DNA of 64,000 nt from Paucilactobacillus vaccinostercus DSM 20634 (GCF_001436295.1 NZ_AYYY01000007.1:27213-91212); one strand, 5' to 3'; shown: positions 44,486-53,822, counted from the first letter of the stretch. Numbers and translations: made by a program. The notes: generated by a model from the letters alone, not told the origin.

Positions 44486-45970
44486 TTGTCTAAACACAAC
44501 ATTTTGATTGTCACCTGTGCCCTGTTACTGTCCAACGCCATGAGTGGGTTGGATAGTACGATCATCAACACCGCGCTCCCCGCAATTATATCCGACCTTC
44601 ACGGGATAGAGCTCATGGGGTGGATCGTTGCCGTTTTTCTCTTAGGAACTGCGGTTAGTACGCCCCTTTGGAGCAAACTCGGTGAACACCTTGGCAATCA
44701 GGTCAGCTATCAAATTGCTGCCCTCCTTTTTGTCGTCGGATCATTACTACAAGGACTATCGACAAATATTACATTTTTAATTATTACGCGGACCATTGCC
44801 GGTATTGGAAATGGCGGCATGATCTCGTTACCCTATATTATTTACGCAACGATGTATAAAAATCCCCGTAAAAGGATGCAAGTCCTTGGCTTCGTTTCTG
44901 CCAGCTATAGTACGGCAACAATTATTGGCCCATTAGTGGGGGGCTTTATCGTCGATGCATTCAGTTGGCACTGGATTTTCTTTTTGAATGTGCCAATTGG
45001 GCTTCTTTCTGCGCTCCTCGTGAAACTGTACTACCGGGGTGCTAAGGAAGTCCGTAAGACGAGCCCCATCGATTACGTGGGGGCTACACTAATGACGATT
45101 GGTCTTGTTAGTCTGTTGACCGGCATTGAACTGATTGGCATTGCGAGTTGGCATTTAATTGCCCTGACCCTTATCGTGACCATCATCTGCTTTATTGCCA
45201 TGCATCACTTTGAACAGCATGTACCTGATCCGATCATCCCCGGCCGTCTGTTCAAAAATCGTTCCTTAGTAATTGACTTTAGTCTGTTTGCATTGATCTG
45301 GGGGGCCTTTATCGGTTTTTTGATATACAGTCCGATGTGGGCCCAAGGGTTACTTGGCACTACGGCACTCATTGGTGGTGCCACCCAGATTCCCAGCTCC
45401 GTAACAGACTTCTTAGGTTCGGGGTCCGTCGCTCCCATGCGTAAATATTTTACCCCACAAAAAGTGATCGCGATTGGGATTATTACCTTGATCGTTTCAT
45501 TCGTTTTACTGCTTGTAATGGGAATTAAAACACCCTACTGGTTAATCCTGATTGCTGCAGCATTTGAAGGATTTGGCAACGGTGTCTGCTTTAATGAGCT
45601 ACAAGTCAAAGTTCAGCAGGATGCGGCCGTAGACGACATCCCCGTGGCAACCTCATTTAGCTTTTTAATTCGAATGCTGAGCCAAACATTTATGGCTTCC
45701 ATCTTTGGCATCATCATGAACCATGCCCTCCGAGATGGTGTTGCCGCCGCAAATGGTAAAATCACCATTGCAATGATGAATAAACTCAGTGATGCAACCA
45801 ATCTAGCCTCACTGCCCACCCAATTGATTCCGCAAATGCGTGTTATCTTACATGCTGGCCTGCAAAACATCATGCTAGTGTCGTTAGTTTTAATGTTCAT
45901 CGCACTGATTATCAATCTCTGGGCGCAATCAATTGAGAAGACTAAAATCGCAATCAATTTGGCCAAATAA
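44486..45970 (+). CDS. DHA2-family multidrug efflux MFS transporter (14 TM)
   Basis: 494 residues from TTG 44486, preceded by GAAGAG six bases upstream; the ATG at 44447 has no ribosome binding site. The motif LDSTIINTALPAI near the start and the 14-helix layout are typical of the EmrB/QacA drug:proton antiporters. Motif C (GPLVGGFIVDAFSWHWIFFLNVPIG) is present. Pumps out toxic compounds; substrate unknown. An upstream small protein may be its regulator. Confidence 0.88.
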   Translation: MSKHNILIVTCALLLSNAMSGLDSTIINTALPAIISDLHGIELMGWIVAVFLLGTAVSTPLWSKLGEHLGNQVSYQIAALLFVVGSLLQGLSTNITFLIITRTIAGIGNGGMISLPYIIYATMYKNPRKRMQVLGFVSASYSTATIIGPLVGGFIVDAFSWHWIFFLNVPIGLLSALLVKLYYRGAKEVRKTSPIDYVGATLMTIGLVSLLTGIELIGIASWHLIALTLIVTIICFIAMHHFEQHVPDPIIPGRLFKNRSLVIDFSLFALIWGAFIGFLIYSPMWAQGLLGTTALIGGATQIPSSVTDFLGSGSVAPMRKYFTPQKVIAIGIITLIVSFVLLLVMGIKTPYWLILIAAAFEGFGNGVCFNELQVKVQQDAAVDDIPVATSFSFLIRMLSQTFMASIFGIIMNHALRDGVAAANGKITIAMMNKLSDATNLASLPTQLIPQMRVILHAGLQNIMLVSLVLMFIALIINLWAQSIEKTKIAINLAK

Positions 45971-45971
45971 A

Positions 45972-45995
45972 AAAATCCTGATTTTTCAGGATTTT
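45972..45995. terminator. Bidirectional terminator
   Basis: Stem AAAATCCTGA/TCAGGATTTT with flanking A and T runs between convergent genes. Confidence 0.88.
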
Positions 45996-46229
45996 TTATT
46001 TACGCCGATTTTTCTGAAATTCATAGAAGCTATACCGGACGGTTCTGTTTAGGTAATACGTCAATAATCCCATCACAACCAGCCATAGGATCAAGAATAT
46101 TAAGGCTACTCCAGCGCTAATGTTCATCGCACCAAATGCAATCAACGATACGATTCCAAAGACAATCACTAGAGCAGGATAAAAGGTTCCCCAAAACTTT
46201 GCCTGTTTCTGCATTGTTTGTTCATCCAT
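45996..46229 (-). CDS. Small two-helix membrane protein
   Basis: 77 residues with two transmembrane segments (about 17-36 and 40-60) and a basic C terminus (FQKNRRK). AGGAGG region precedes the ATG (TAAAGGAGGATAAAGTT, minus strand). Not recognised; similar small proteins are common in lactobacilli. Confidence 0.65.
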   Translation of the reverse strand: MDEQTMQKQAKFWGTFYPALVIVFGIVSLIAFGAMNISAGVALIFLILWLVVMGLLTYYLNRTVRYSFYEFQKNRRK

Positions 46230-46430
46230 AACTTTATCCTCCTTTGTTCACATGTTTACGCCTTCATTATATCGCTAAAACGCATGCATAAACAAAAATT
46301 TCAACTTAATTTCCCTGAATTTGCGTCTTTGATCACTCTTAAATGATAATTTAGTTAAACCGATCCGCCATCTGTTGACTATTGTGTGAAAACCCTTTAT
46401 CATTTTTCAAAAATACTTGGAGGTTTTGCC

Positions 46431-47369
46431 ATGCAAAACGTTTATTTTAACCATGACGGTAACGTTGATGATCTCGTCTCACTACTATTACTACTACAAA
46501 TGCCTAATGTTAACCTTCTTGGAGTCGGCGTGATCGATGCAGACGGCTATGTTGACCCCGCATCATCAGCATCCCGCAAAATTGTCGATCGTTTTGGTCA
46601 CCCTGATCGCAAACCAGCAGCCATTGCAAAATCGAATTCACGTGCAGCGCATCAATTTCCCAAGGAGTGGCGCTTAAGTGCCTTTTCATTCGATGACTTT
46701 CCAATTCTTAACGAACATGGTCAACCCGAAACACCACTTGCCCAACTCCCTGCTCACCTAGATATGGTCGAAAAAATTAACCAATCCGATCAAAAAGTTA
46801 AGCTTGTCATGACGGGACCACTTACTGATTTAGCACGGGCCCTCCAAGCTGATCCCACCATTGTCAATAACATTGATGCACTCTACTGGATGGGTGGTGC
46901 GATGAATAGTCAGGGAAACGTCGCCGAGCCCGGACAGGATGGAACAATGGAATGGAACGCCTATTGGGATGCCGAAGCCGTCAAAACTGTTTGGGACTCA
47001 CCGATCAACATCACCATGGTTGGTCTCGACAGTACAGATCAAGTACCGCTCACGCGTGAATTGCGGAGTCGCTGGGCGCGCCAAAGAAAACACCCAGCCC
47101 TAGATCTCATTGGTCAGGGATACTCACTCGTCCATTCGTTTGAAGCCAACTCGACTTACTACTTGTGGGATGTGCTGACAACACTTGTCAGCAATTACCC
47201 AGACTTAGTTGATTCAATTAACGTTAAAAGTGACGTAATCAGTACCGGCGCCGCACAAGGTCGGACATTCATCACTGATCAAGGACGCGACATTACCTTT
47301 GTTACCAATGTTCACGCTGAACAATTCTTTGATAAGATCGATGAACTAGCTAAGTTAGCTGACCATTAA
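46431..47369 (+). CDS. Nucleoside hydrolase (IunH family), atypical metal motif
   Basis: 312 residues from ATG 46431 seven bases after GGAGG. Hydrolyses nucleosides to base plus ribose. The N-terminal motif, normally DxDxxxDD, is NHDGNVDD here: the first Asp is Asn, while the general-base Asp and final Asp pair remain. VMTGPLTDLARAL, MEWNAYWDAEA and YLWDVL correspond to the other substrate and calcium residues. Cytosolic. Ribokinase and RpiA nearby could use the released ribose. Confidence 0.85.
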   Translation: MQNVYFNHDGNVDDLVSLLLLLQMPNVNLLGVGVIDADGYVDPASSASRKIVDRFGHPDRKPAAIAKSNSRAAHQFPKEWRLSAFSFDDFPILNEHGQPETPLAQLPAHLDMVEKINQSDQKVKLVMTGPLTDLARALQADPTIVNNIDALYWMGGAMNSQGNVAEPGQDGTMEWNAYWDAEAVKTVWDSPINITMVGLDSTDQVPLTRELRSRWARQRKHPALDLIGQGYSLVHSFEANSTYYLWDVLTTLVSNYPDLVDSINVKSDVISTGAAQGRTFITDQGRDITFVTNVHAEQFFDKIDELAKLADH

Positions 47370-47385
47370 TCACACATCACATATA

Positions 47386-47479
47386 AATGGACCACGAAGA
47401 ATGAAATCCCCCACAATCACTAGACCTTTGATCTAATCATTGTGGGGGACTGTAGCCTTAAAATTCTTCGTGGTCCATT
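47386..47479. terminator. Nested inverted repeats between convergent nucleoside hydrolase and usp genes
   Basis: Outer perfect 17-bp arms AATGGACCACGAAGAAT (47386-47402) and its complement (47463-47479) enclose an inner perfect 11-bp pair TCCCCCACAAT/ATTGTGGGGGA (47407-47417, 47439-47449). It acts at least as a bidirectional stop, though no long U tract follows. Confidence 0.7.
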
Positions 47480-47480
47480 A

Positions 47481-47933
47481 TTATTCTCTTACTAAAATAA
47501 CATCACAAGGCGCATTTTGAACAACATAGTTTGAATTAGATCCGACAATCATTCGCTCAAATCGGTTCAACCCGGTTGCACCCATCACGATCAAATCCAC
47601 CTGTTTTTCCTTTGGTAGTCGATCTGCTAATTCCGTCCGCGCATTACCATAGTAAATCATTGATTCAGCCATCACGCCTTCTGACTTGGCATACGCAACC
47701 GACTCATTCATGATTGTTTGAATTTTATCGCGTACTCCACGGATCAGATTGGCATCAAGCTGTGATGATACAACACTGCCAGTTACCAATGGTACAAAGC
47801 GACCATCATCCTCGATTGTGACTAACAATAGTTCTGCTCGATAAAGTTTTGCCAATTCTACGCCACGTTCCAACGCTAATTTTGACTGATCTGAGCCATC
47901 AATTCCGACCATTATCTTCTTATATGCTTTCAT
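47481..47933 (-). CDS. UspA-family universal stress protein
   Basis: 150 residues. KKIMVGIDGSDQSKLALERGVELA at the N terminus and the ATP-binding motif MGATGLNRFERMIVGSNSNYV (G-2x-G-9x-G-S/T) near the C terminus, so probably the nucleotide-binding subclass. Single gene; a candidate small RNA and terminator lie upstream. Confidence 0.9.
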   Translation of the reverse strand: MKAYKKIMVGIDGSDQSKLALERGVELAKLYRAELLLVTIEDDGRFVPLVTGSVVSSQLDANLIRGVRDKIQTIMNESVAYAKSEGVMAESMIYYGNARTELADRLPKEKQVDLIVMGATGLNRFERMIVGSNSNYVVQNAPCDVILVRE

Positions 47934-48059
47934 AGTAGTTGCCTCCTATTTCATAAAACAATGGTAGCTATCGTTGTCTTTATTTTAACAGGTATTCTTT
48001 TATAAACATAATGATATGAATAACACTCATCTAATTTTACTATGATTATGAAAGTAAAC

Positions 48060-48162
48060 AAAAAACATCAGGCCCACACGACTGATGTCTAAAAATAACT
48101 TTCTTATTTTTCACTACAAGAATTTCTCTTATATGTTTGAGACGAATTGAGTACCTCAGAAC
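48060..48162 (-). ncRNA. Candidate small RNA upstream of usp
   Basis: A promoter (TTGTAA-17-CATAAT) and a minus-strand terminator (ACATCAG/CTGATGT, then six T residues, 48060-48088) delimit a transcript of about 100 nt containing no good reading frame. It precedes usp, where the lactic-acid-bacterial Lacto-usp/6S-like RNA has been described. I cannot confirm that identity. It could equally be an attenuated usp leader. Confidence 0.4.
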
Positions 48163-48168
48163 ATAAAT

Positions 48169-48197
48169 ATTATGACATAATGAAAGCGTTTTTACAA
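48169..48197 (-). promoter_or_regulatory. Promoter of the candidate sRNA with cre-like site
   Basis: Minus-strand TTGTAA (48192-48197), 17 bp, CATAAT (48169-48174). Plus-strand TGAAAGCGTTTTTA (48181-48194), a cre match with one mismatch, covers the spacer. AATGAAAGC/GCTTTCATT 9-bp arms (48179-48187, 48201-48209) also surround it. Confidence 0.45.
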
Positions 48198-48242
48198 GGT
48201 GCTTTCATTAATTATCATAACTTTCTAAGAAACTAAATCAAA

Positions 48243-48291
48243 AATAGCACAGTCCCTCGTGGATGTCCCCCACGTTAGATGCTGTGCTATT
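48243..48291 (-). terminator. Terminator of the rbsK-rpiA operon
   Basis: Outer stem AATAGCACAG/CTGTGCTATT with an inner CGTGG/CCACG hairpin, followed on the minus strand by TTTTTG, right after the rpiA stop. Confidence 0.88.
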
Positions 48292-48295
48292 CTCA

Positions 48296-48973
48296 TCATT
48301 TTTTAACCGTCTTAACACCGTGCTGAGTTCCCACAATAACTAAATCAACGATCCCAAGAAATAATCCATGTTCTACCACACCAACCATTGAATCTAACTG
48401 TTTAGCCAATGTTTCCGGATGATCGATCTTGCCTAAGTGCAGGTCAATCAGATAGTTTTTAGAATCCGTTAATACATGTTTGCCATCACGCATTCTAAAT
48501 TCGGGATGAAACCCAAGTTGTTCTAATTTTTCAAAAACATGGCTAGAACCGAATGGAATCACTTCTAATGGAAGTGGAAATGCTCCCAACTGATCAACCA
48601 TCTTGCTCTCATCAACTATCCACATATTCCGGCGAGAATTGATTGCTACAATTTTTTCCCACAGATGGGCGGCACCGCCACCTTTAATTCCATTAAAATC
48701 TTTACTGATTTCATCAGCACCGTCGATTGTCAGATCAATCTGGTCGACCTCGTCAATTGACTTAACGGTCATTCCAAGGGCACGTGCTTGATCTTCGGTT
48801 TTGTTGGAAGTCGCAACACAGACGATATCCATCTGTTCTTCTTGCACTCGTTTTCCCAGTGCATCGACCATGTATTGAACTGTTGAACCACTACCCAGTC
48901 CAACAATCATGCCATCTTCCACGTACTTTACGGCTTCTTGTCCAACCATTTGTTTTAATGCATTTTGATCCAT
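48296..48973 (-). CDS. rpiA: Ribose-5-phosphate isomerase A
   Basis: 225 residues. [16 protein letters not shown] (phosphate loop), [21 protein letters not shown] and [11 protein letters not shown] are the RpiA signature blocks. Interconverts ribose-5-P and ribulose-5-P. 16 bp downstream of rbsK in one operon, so ribose flows directly to the pentose phosphate pool. Confidence 0.95.
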   Translation of the reverse strand: MDQNALKQMVGQEAVKYVEDGMIVGLGSGSTVQYMVDALGKRVQEEQMDIVCVATSNKTEDQARALGMTVKSIDEVDQIDLTIDGADEISKDFNGIKGGGAAHLWEKIVAINSRRNMWIVDESKMVDQLGAFPLPLEVIPFGSSHVFEKLEQLGFHPEFRMRDGKHVLTDSKNYLIDLHLGKIDHPETLAKQLDSMVGVVEHGLFLGIVDLVIVGTQHGVKTVKK

Positions 48974-48989
48974 GATCTACCTCCGTAGC

Positions 48990-49910
48990 CTACTTTTTAC
49001 TTGCAGCGATAATATCCGCTAACCTAGGAATTGATGGCATAGCCCCTAATCCCTGAACGGTAATCGAGCTAGCGCGCTGTGCAAATGTGATTGCTTCCGT
49101 TAGGTTACTCATATCCTGTTTTAATTGTGAACTTAGTGCCCCAATGAATGTATCCCCAGCAGCCGTCGTATCCACTGCTTTAACCTTAAAGGCTGGGATG
49201 AATGAATGCTCACGATCGTTGGCAAAGAAAGCCCCTTTACTCCCAACCGTAATAATTAAATTCTTAACCCCCATCTTCTTGAAGGCCGCAAAATTATCTA
49301 ACATTGACTGTTCATCCGTAACTTCAATACCCGTCAAACTGGCACTTTCAGTTTCATTAGGTACTAAAATATCTGTGTATTGAAGCAATTCTGGGTTAAT
49401 TGACGCCGCTGGTGCAGGATTTAAAATAGTTTGAACGCCATTTTCCTTTGCAAACTTAAAGGCTGCTAAGGTCGCATCTTGTGGCGTTTCAAATTGCGAT
49501 ACAATAAAATCTGATTGTTTAATCTGTTCGTGAGCAGCTGCAACTTCCTTGGGTGTAAGTTTTTGGTTTGAACCGCCATAGATTACTATACTATTTTGTC
49601 CCTTTTCGTCCAACAAAATAATTGCAGATCCCGTACCGATTAGTGGGTCGACCGAGACATGTGTTGTATCAACATGATCTTCCTTTAAACATTCAATCAT
49701 GAACTTGCCTTCGTCATCTTCACCAACTCGACCAATGAAACTCACATCGGCCCCAGCACGAACAGCAGCAATTGCTTGGTTAGCCCCTTTACCACCAGCA
49801 GCACTACTCTTATTTTCCGAGGCGATTGTTTCGCCTGGTTGGGGAATTCTTTTGATGGTTACTGTTGTGTCAACATTCAAACTACCAAGAACTGTTACTT
49901 TATTTGTCAT
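48990..49910 (-). CDS. rbsK: Ribokinase
   Basis: 306 residues from ATG 49908-49910 after GGAG. Ribokinase features: GSLNVDTTVTIKRIPQPGET, GGKGANQAIAAVRAGA, and the catalytic DTTAAGDTFIGALSSQL. Phosphorylates ribose to ribose-5-P. No ribose transporter (RbsU/RbsD or ABC) is next to it; the nucleoside hydrolase 2.5 kb away may supply the sugar. Regulated by RbsR via the operator upstream (inferred). Confidence 0.94.
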   Translation of the reverse strand: MTNKVTVLGSLNVDTTVTIKRIPQPGETIASENKSSAAGGKGANQAIAAVRAGADVSFIGRVGEDDEGKFMIECLKEDHVDTTHVSVDPLIGTGSAIILLDEKGQNSIVIYGGSNQKLTPKEVAAAHEQIKQSDFIVSQFETPQDATLAAFKFAKENGVQTILNPAPAASINPELLQYTDILVPNETESASLTGIEVTDEQSMLDNFAAFKKMGVKNLIITVGSKGAFFANDREHSFIPAFKVKAVDTTAAGDTFIGALSSQLKQDMSNLTEAITFAQRASSITVQGLGAMPSIPRLADIIAASKK

Positions 49911-49936
49911 AATTAAATTCTCCTCACTTATTTTTA

Positions 49937-50017
49937 TAGTAAAACGTTTTACTACACCCATAAAGCAGTTGTGCTTTATTACAATTATAAGGTTACCATA
50001 ATCAGTAACCGTTTACA
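49937..50017 (-). promoter_or_regulatory. rbsK promoter region: RbsR operator, -10 and cre-like site
   Basis: A perfect 18-bp palindrome TAGTAAAACGTTTTACTA (49937-49954) lies between a TATAAT -10 (49984-49989, minus) and rbsK. Upstream AGTAACCGTTTACA (50004-50017; minus TGTAAACGGTTACT) is cre-like with one mismatch, and GGTTAC/GTAACC arms (49991-50010) overlap it. No good -35 at 17 bp, so activation or atypical promoter architecture is possible. Confidence 0.65.
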
Positions 50018-50026
50018 ACTACTTTG

Positions 50027-51040
50027 CTATATTTTGGGAGCCGTCGTACTACTTCTCTGAATTAACCGTACAGGTAATTCTACCACTTGTTGCTCAATTC
50101 TAGGATTGTTAATTCGGTTAATTAGTAATTCAGTCGCTAACTCACCCATTCGTGAAATGGGTTGTTGAATTGTTGTCAATGCTGGTGAAACATACTCATC
50201 CAAATCAATTCCATCATAGCCAATCACTGACACGTCGGTTGGAATTTGATACCCCAATTGTGTTAACCCCCGGTATAATCCGATGGCCATCTCATCATTG
50301 ATGGCAAACACCGCTGTCGCCTGACTATCGACAACAGCTTGTGCACTTTCAAAACCACCTTTTTTAGTTAGTGGTCGGTAAATGGTCGTCACGTGACACA
50401 CTTTCTGCGCATCTTGGGCGACAATCTCTGCCTTGAATCCTTTGACCCGGTACAAGATATTATCCGTTGCATTTTCAGGCATTACAATCGTAATATTGCG
50501 ATGGCCCAACTCAAGTAAATGATCGGCGACTAACTTACCACCTAGCGTATCATTTGTACGCACTTGATCCCCATCCGATAACGGGCTCTGGTCCATCAGC
50601 AAGTACGGGATCGCATTTTTCTTGAGCGTATCATTCAACGTTTCCGAAGTAATTGTCGAACTGGCAATAATCATCCCATCCGCACCACGACTAATTAGTC
50701 GCTTCATATAATAATTTTCTAGTTCCGGATCATTACTGCCACTAAAGTTGAATGGCAAGTACTCAAACTCACGGGATACCCGTTGAATACCAGCAATAAA
50801 ACTACTAAAAAATGGATTACCAATATTGGGTACCAATACGCCAATCGTTTTGGCATTGTTTAAAATTAAATTGCGGGCATTAAAGTTTGGAACATAATTG
50901 AGCTTTTTTTGATAATCTCTAACCTTTTTACGAGTATCCGAGCTGAAGCGGTCACCCTTACCGTTTAGGATCTGAGAAACCGTTGTAACAGATACTCCAG
51001 CTGCCTCGGCCAGTTCCTTAATTGTTGCTTTGTGTGCCAT
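50027..51040 (-). CDS. rbsR: LacI-family ribose regulator RbsR
   Basis: 337 residues: HTH TIKELAEAAGVSVTTVSQILNGKGDRFS, hinge YVPNFNARNL, sensor domain (IGVLVPNIGNPFFSSFIAGIQ, GYDGIDLDEYVSPALTTIQQP). Upstream of rbsK-rpiA on the same strand, and the LacI-type palindrome sits before rbsK. Ribose or ribose-P as effector is inferred from context. Confidence 0.88.
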   Translation of the reverse strand: MAHKATIKELAEAAGVSVTTVSQILNGKGDRFSSDTRKKVRDYQKKLNYVPNFNARNLILNNAKTIGVLVPNIGNPFFSSFIAGIQRVSREFEYLPFNFSGSNDPELENYYMKRLISRGADGMIIASSTITSETLNDTLKKNAIPYLLMDQSPLSDGDQVRTNDTLGGKLVADHLLELGHRNITIVMPENATDNILYRVKGFKAEIVAQDAQKVCHVTTIYRPLTKKGGFESAQAVVDSQATAVFAINDEMAIGLYRGLTQLGYQIPTDVSVIGYDGIDLDEYVSPALTTIQQPISRMGELATELLINRINNPRIEQQVVELPVRLIQRSSTTAPKI

Positions 51041-51110
51041 TGTTAAATTACTCCCCGCGAATTATTGTAATCGGTTCCAGTTAATGATACCATGCCAAGA
51101 TTCAATGAAA

Positions 51111-51144
51111 AAGCCCTTTTACTGATCTTTCTGATCATGGGCTT
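51111..51144 (-). terminator. Terminator overlapping the rarA 3' end
   Basis: Minus-strand AAGCCC/GGGCTT with inner TGATC/GATCA, then TTTTTC. The rarA stop codon lies within the hairpin. Confidence 0.75.
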
Positions 51145-52450
51145 CATGCCACTGCTTGATATAAGCCAGCCGTTGCTTAAACCGCTTCTCATTTCCTTGT
51201 TCAGTAGGCTGATAGTACTCACTTTTAGCCAATTCAGAGGGCATCGTTTGCATGGTTGTTAATTTATCGTCTGTCTCGTGTGCATACTGATAGTCCTTGC
51301 CGTAATCTAAATCTTTCATCAACTTAGTCGGTGCATTTCTGATTTGCAATGGTACGGGCAAATTTCCCGTTTTCTTAATATCACTTTTAGCCGCTAATCG
51401 CGCCTTGTAAATTGCATTTGACTTTGGCGCAAGCGACAGATAAACAACCGCCTCAGTCAAATGCACATCACACTCAGGCATGCCAATTAGCTGACACGCT
51501 TGAAATACATCGATTGTTAAGGAAAGGGCCCGCGTATCTGCCAATCCAATATCTTCACTGGCAAATCGAACCAACCGCCGGGCAATATAAATCGGATCTT
51601 CGCCACCATCAAGCATCCGTGAAAGCCAATAAATAGCAGCGTTGGCATCACTGTTGCGCATGGCCTTATGTAACGCAGAAATTAAATTATAATGTTCTTC
51701 ACCATTTTTATCGTAACGTAACGACTTCGTATTAATTAATTGATTCAACGTTGCGGTATGGATCGTGACCTGTGCTTGCTGATGATCACTATTGAGCACG
51801 GCCATCTCCAGTGTATTGAGTGCGACTCTGGCATCCCCATTTGCAAATTCGGCGATCATTGTGATTGCATCAGTATCAATTTGAACATCTAAATTTGGAA
51901 AACCATTCGGATGTTTTAAAGCCTGCTGTAATAATTGAATAATTTCTGAGGTACTCAATTGGTGCAATACAAAAACTTTGCACCTTGAGAGAAGGGCCGC
52001 GTTAATCTGAAATGACGGATTTTCTGTGGTGGCTCCAATCAGGATAATGCTTCCCTTCTCGACAAATGGCAAAAAAGCATCCTGCTGTGCCTTGTTAAAT
52101 CGATGAATTTCATCCACAAAAACAAGTGTCCGTTCTCCAAACTTGCGATTATCTTCGGCCTCCTCCATAATTTGACGAATTTCCTTGATGCCACTTGTAA
52201 CGGCACTAAACGTCACAAAATGAGACCGAGTCTGATTAGCAATAATTTTTGCCAAGCTTGTCTTACCAACTCCTGGCGGCCCCCAAAAGATCATTGATGA
52301 AAGCTGGTCCGAATCAATAATCTCACGTAAAATTTTGCCCGGCGCAATCAAGTTAGACTGACCAACAAATTCATCTAATGTCTGTGGCCGAACCCGGTTT
52401 GCAAGCGGCGTATTTTGCACCTGATCAGAAAATAAAGACTCCTGCTCCAT
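51119..52450 (-). CDS. rarA: Replication-associated recombination ATPase RarA (MgsA)
   Basis: 443 residues from the ATG eight bases after GGAGG. AAA+ ATPase with N-terminal [15 protein letters not shown], Walker [12 protein letters not shown], Walker [13 protein letters not shown], sensor 1 [10 protein letters not shown] and SRC arginine finger, then the MgsA C-terminal tetramerisation region ([20 protein letters not shown]). Acts at stalled replication forks. Same strand as the fructokinase gene 52 bp upstream. Confidence 0.94.
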   Translation of the reverse strand: MEQESLFSDQVQNTPLANRVRPQTLDEFVGQSNLIAPGKILREIIDSDQLSSMIFWGPPGVGKTSLAKIIANQTRSHFVTFSAVTSGIKEIRQIMEEAEDNRKFGERTLVFVDEIHRFNKAQQDAFLPFVEKGSIILIGATTENPSFQINAALLSRCKVFVLHQLSTSEIIQLLQQALKHPNGFPNLDVQIDTDAITMIAEFANGDARVALNTLEMAVLNSDHQQAQVTIHTATLNQLINTKSLRYDKNGEEHYNLISALHKAMRNSDANAAIYWLSRMLDGGEDPIYIARRLVRFASEDIGLADTRALSLTIDVFQACQLIGMPECDVHLTEAVVYLSLAPKSNAIYKARLAAKSDIKKTGNLPVPLQIRNAPTKLMKDLDYGKDYQYAHETDDKLTTMQTMPSELAKSEYYQPTEQGNEKRFKQRLAYIKQWHEAHDQKDQ

Positions 52451-52502
52451 CAGAACCACCTCCTCAGCAATCATTTTACCAGCATTATTAGAAAACCGAC
52501 AA

Positions 52503-53375
52503 CTAATCCAGCTGACGAGCAGCCAAAGCAAAGTTCCCCACCGTTGCAGAGCCATTGCCCGTAATCGATGGCATTACAATATAATCTTCGAGTGCGCCAA
52601 CATCGATATAATCATTCATCAACTGATGAAATGCGACACGAACCTTGACCAGGAAGGGTTCGCTAACAACCCCGCCACCAAATACAATTCGCGTTGGCCG
52701 CAGGAAAAGTGTCGATTGAAGTGCTGCTTGTGCAACGTAATAGGCCATAATATCCCAAACATGGTCACTCATTGGTACATCCATCCCCTTATGGCCAGTC
52801 CGCACTTCAAAGGTCGGACCAGCAACTAGGCCCTCCAGACAGTCTCGATGATACGGGCAGATGCCGTCAAATGCCAAATCATCAGGATGGCGTTTCAATC
52901 GAACATGACCGACTTCAGGATGCCCTTGGCTACCTAAAAAATGGCCAGCGCTAATCATCCCCGCACCCACACCAGTACCAATTGTGAAATAAACCAGTGA
53001 ATCAACCGAATGGCCGGTATGTTGCGCAAACCAGTATTCACCATAGGCCGAACCATTCACATCAGTCGTCCAATAAATGGGGAATTCAAAGTTTTGCTTT
53101 AAAAACCCTAGAAAATCAATATTGGACCAGCCTACTTTCGGGGTCTCAGTAATATATCCGTACCGTGCGGCTGATGGTCGAATTTCAATTGGGCCAAAGG
53201 AGGCTACCGATAGTGCAACAACCTCCTCAAACTGTTTGAAATACGCGACTGCTCGTTGCAAGGTTTCGGTTGGTGTAGTTGTGGGAAACTGAATCCGATC
53301 AACTACTTCACACTGAGCATTCCCCACGGCACACACAAACTTTGTACCACCCGCTTCAATACTTCCAAATAACAT
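52503..53375 (-). CDS. scrK: ROK-family fructokinase
   Basis: 290 residues from the ATG five bases after GGAGG. FGSIEAGGTKFVCAVG (ATP loop), FTIGTGVGAGMI, and the ROK zinc motif in GHVRLKRHPDDLAF ... CPYHRDCLEG. The lone-CPYH zinc form is typical of bacterial fructokinases. Converts fructose (for example from sucrose) to fructose-6-P. No sucrose genes adjoin. Confidence 0.9.
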   Translation of the reverse strand: MLFGSIEAGGTKFVCAVGNAQCEVVDRIQFPTTTPTETLQRAVAYFKQFEEVVALSVASFGPIEIRPSAARYGYITETPKVGWSNIDFLGFLKQNFEFPIYWTTDVNGSAYGEYWFAQHTGHSVDSLVYFTIGTGVGAGMISAGHFLGSQGHPEVGHVRLKRHPDDLAFDGICPYHRDCLEGLVAGPTFEVRTGHKGMDVPMSDHVWDIMAYYVAQAALQSTLFLRPTRIVFGGGVVSEPFLVKVRVAFHQLMNDYIDVGALEDYIVMPSITGNGSATVGNFALAARQLD

Positions 53376-53431
53376 GATAGCCTCCAATACCACATGAGAT
53401 CGTAACCCTTTGATCATTTCAATATCAGCCT

Positions 53432-53459
53432 TTGATAAATCTAATTTTCATATTATAAT
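53432..53459 (+). promoter_or_regulatory. Promoter of the DUF1648-like gene
   Basis: TTGATA (53432-53437), 16 bp, TATAAT (53454-53459). Transcription would start about 15 bp before the ribosome binding site of the downstream gene. Confidence 0.65.
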
Positions 53460-53480
53460 ATGCTTATCAGAGGTGATTTG

Positions 53481-53822
53481 ATGAAAAAGTTAACAATCCT
53501 CATCCGTAGTCTAAGTATTATTTTATTTGTCGTTGCGCTTGTCGTTTTCTTCCAGGCGCCGGCATTAGTTGCGACCCACATCGACGATTTGGGACACGCC
53601 GATGCATTTGGTAATCGTAGCTACCTGTTCATATTACCAATCATCTTCATTTTTTTAAATGAATTAATTTTGATGGTTTTGAAACATCAGCGGTACAAAG
53701 CACGCCTGGAAAAGCTTCCGATGCTACAGCCCAAAGAATGGTACTGGTTTGCCGCGCTGGTGGTCGTATTAGTTATTTTTGCTGGTTTAATCGTTCAGCA
53801 AAGCATGCTTGGCCACTCATAG
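53481..53822 (+). CDS. DUF1648-like small membrane protein
   Basis: 113 residues from ATG 53481 after AGAGGTG. Three transmembrane segments (about 7-27, 47-66, 85-105). The loop HIDDLGHADAFGNRSYLFILPI resembles DUF1648, found in SdpI-like and lipid/immunity membrane proteins. Function unknown. Confidence 0.7.
   Translation: MKKLTILIRSLSIILFVVALVVFFQAPALVATHIDDLGHADAFGNRSYLFILPIIFIFLNELILMVLKHQRYKARLEKLPMLQPKEWYWFAALVVVLVIFAGLIVQQSMLGHS

Noticed and set aside
47386..47479. Insertion-sequence inverted ends
   Set aside because: The repeats enclose only about 60 bp with no transposase and no target duplication; a transcription stop is the simpler reading.
52451..52555. 35-residue N-terminal extension of RarA
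   Set aside because: It overlaps the fructokinase gene, and a perfect GGAGG precedes the internal ATG where family similarity begins.
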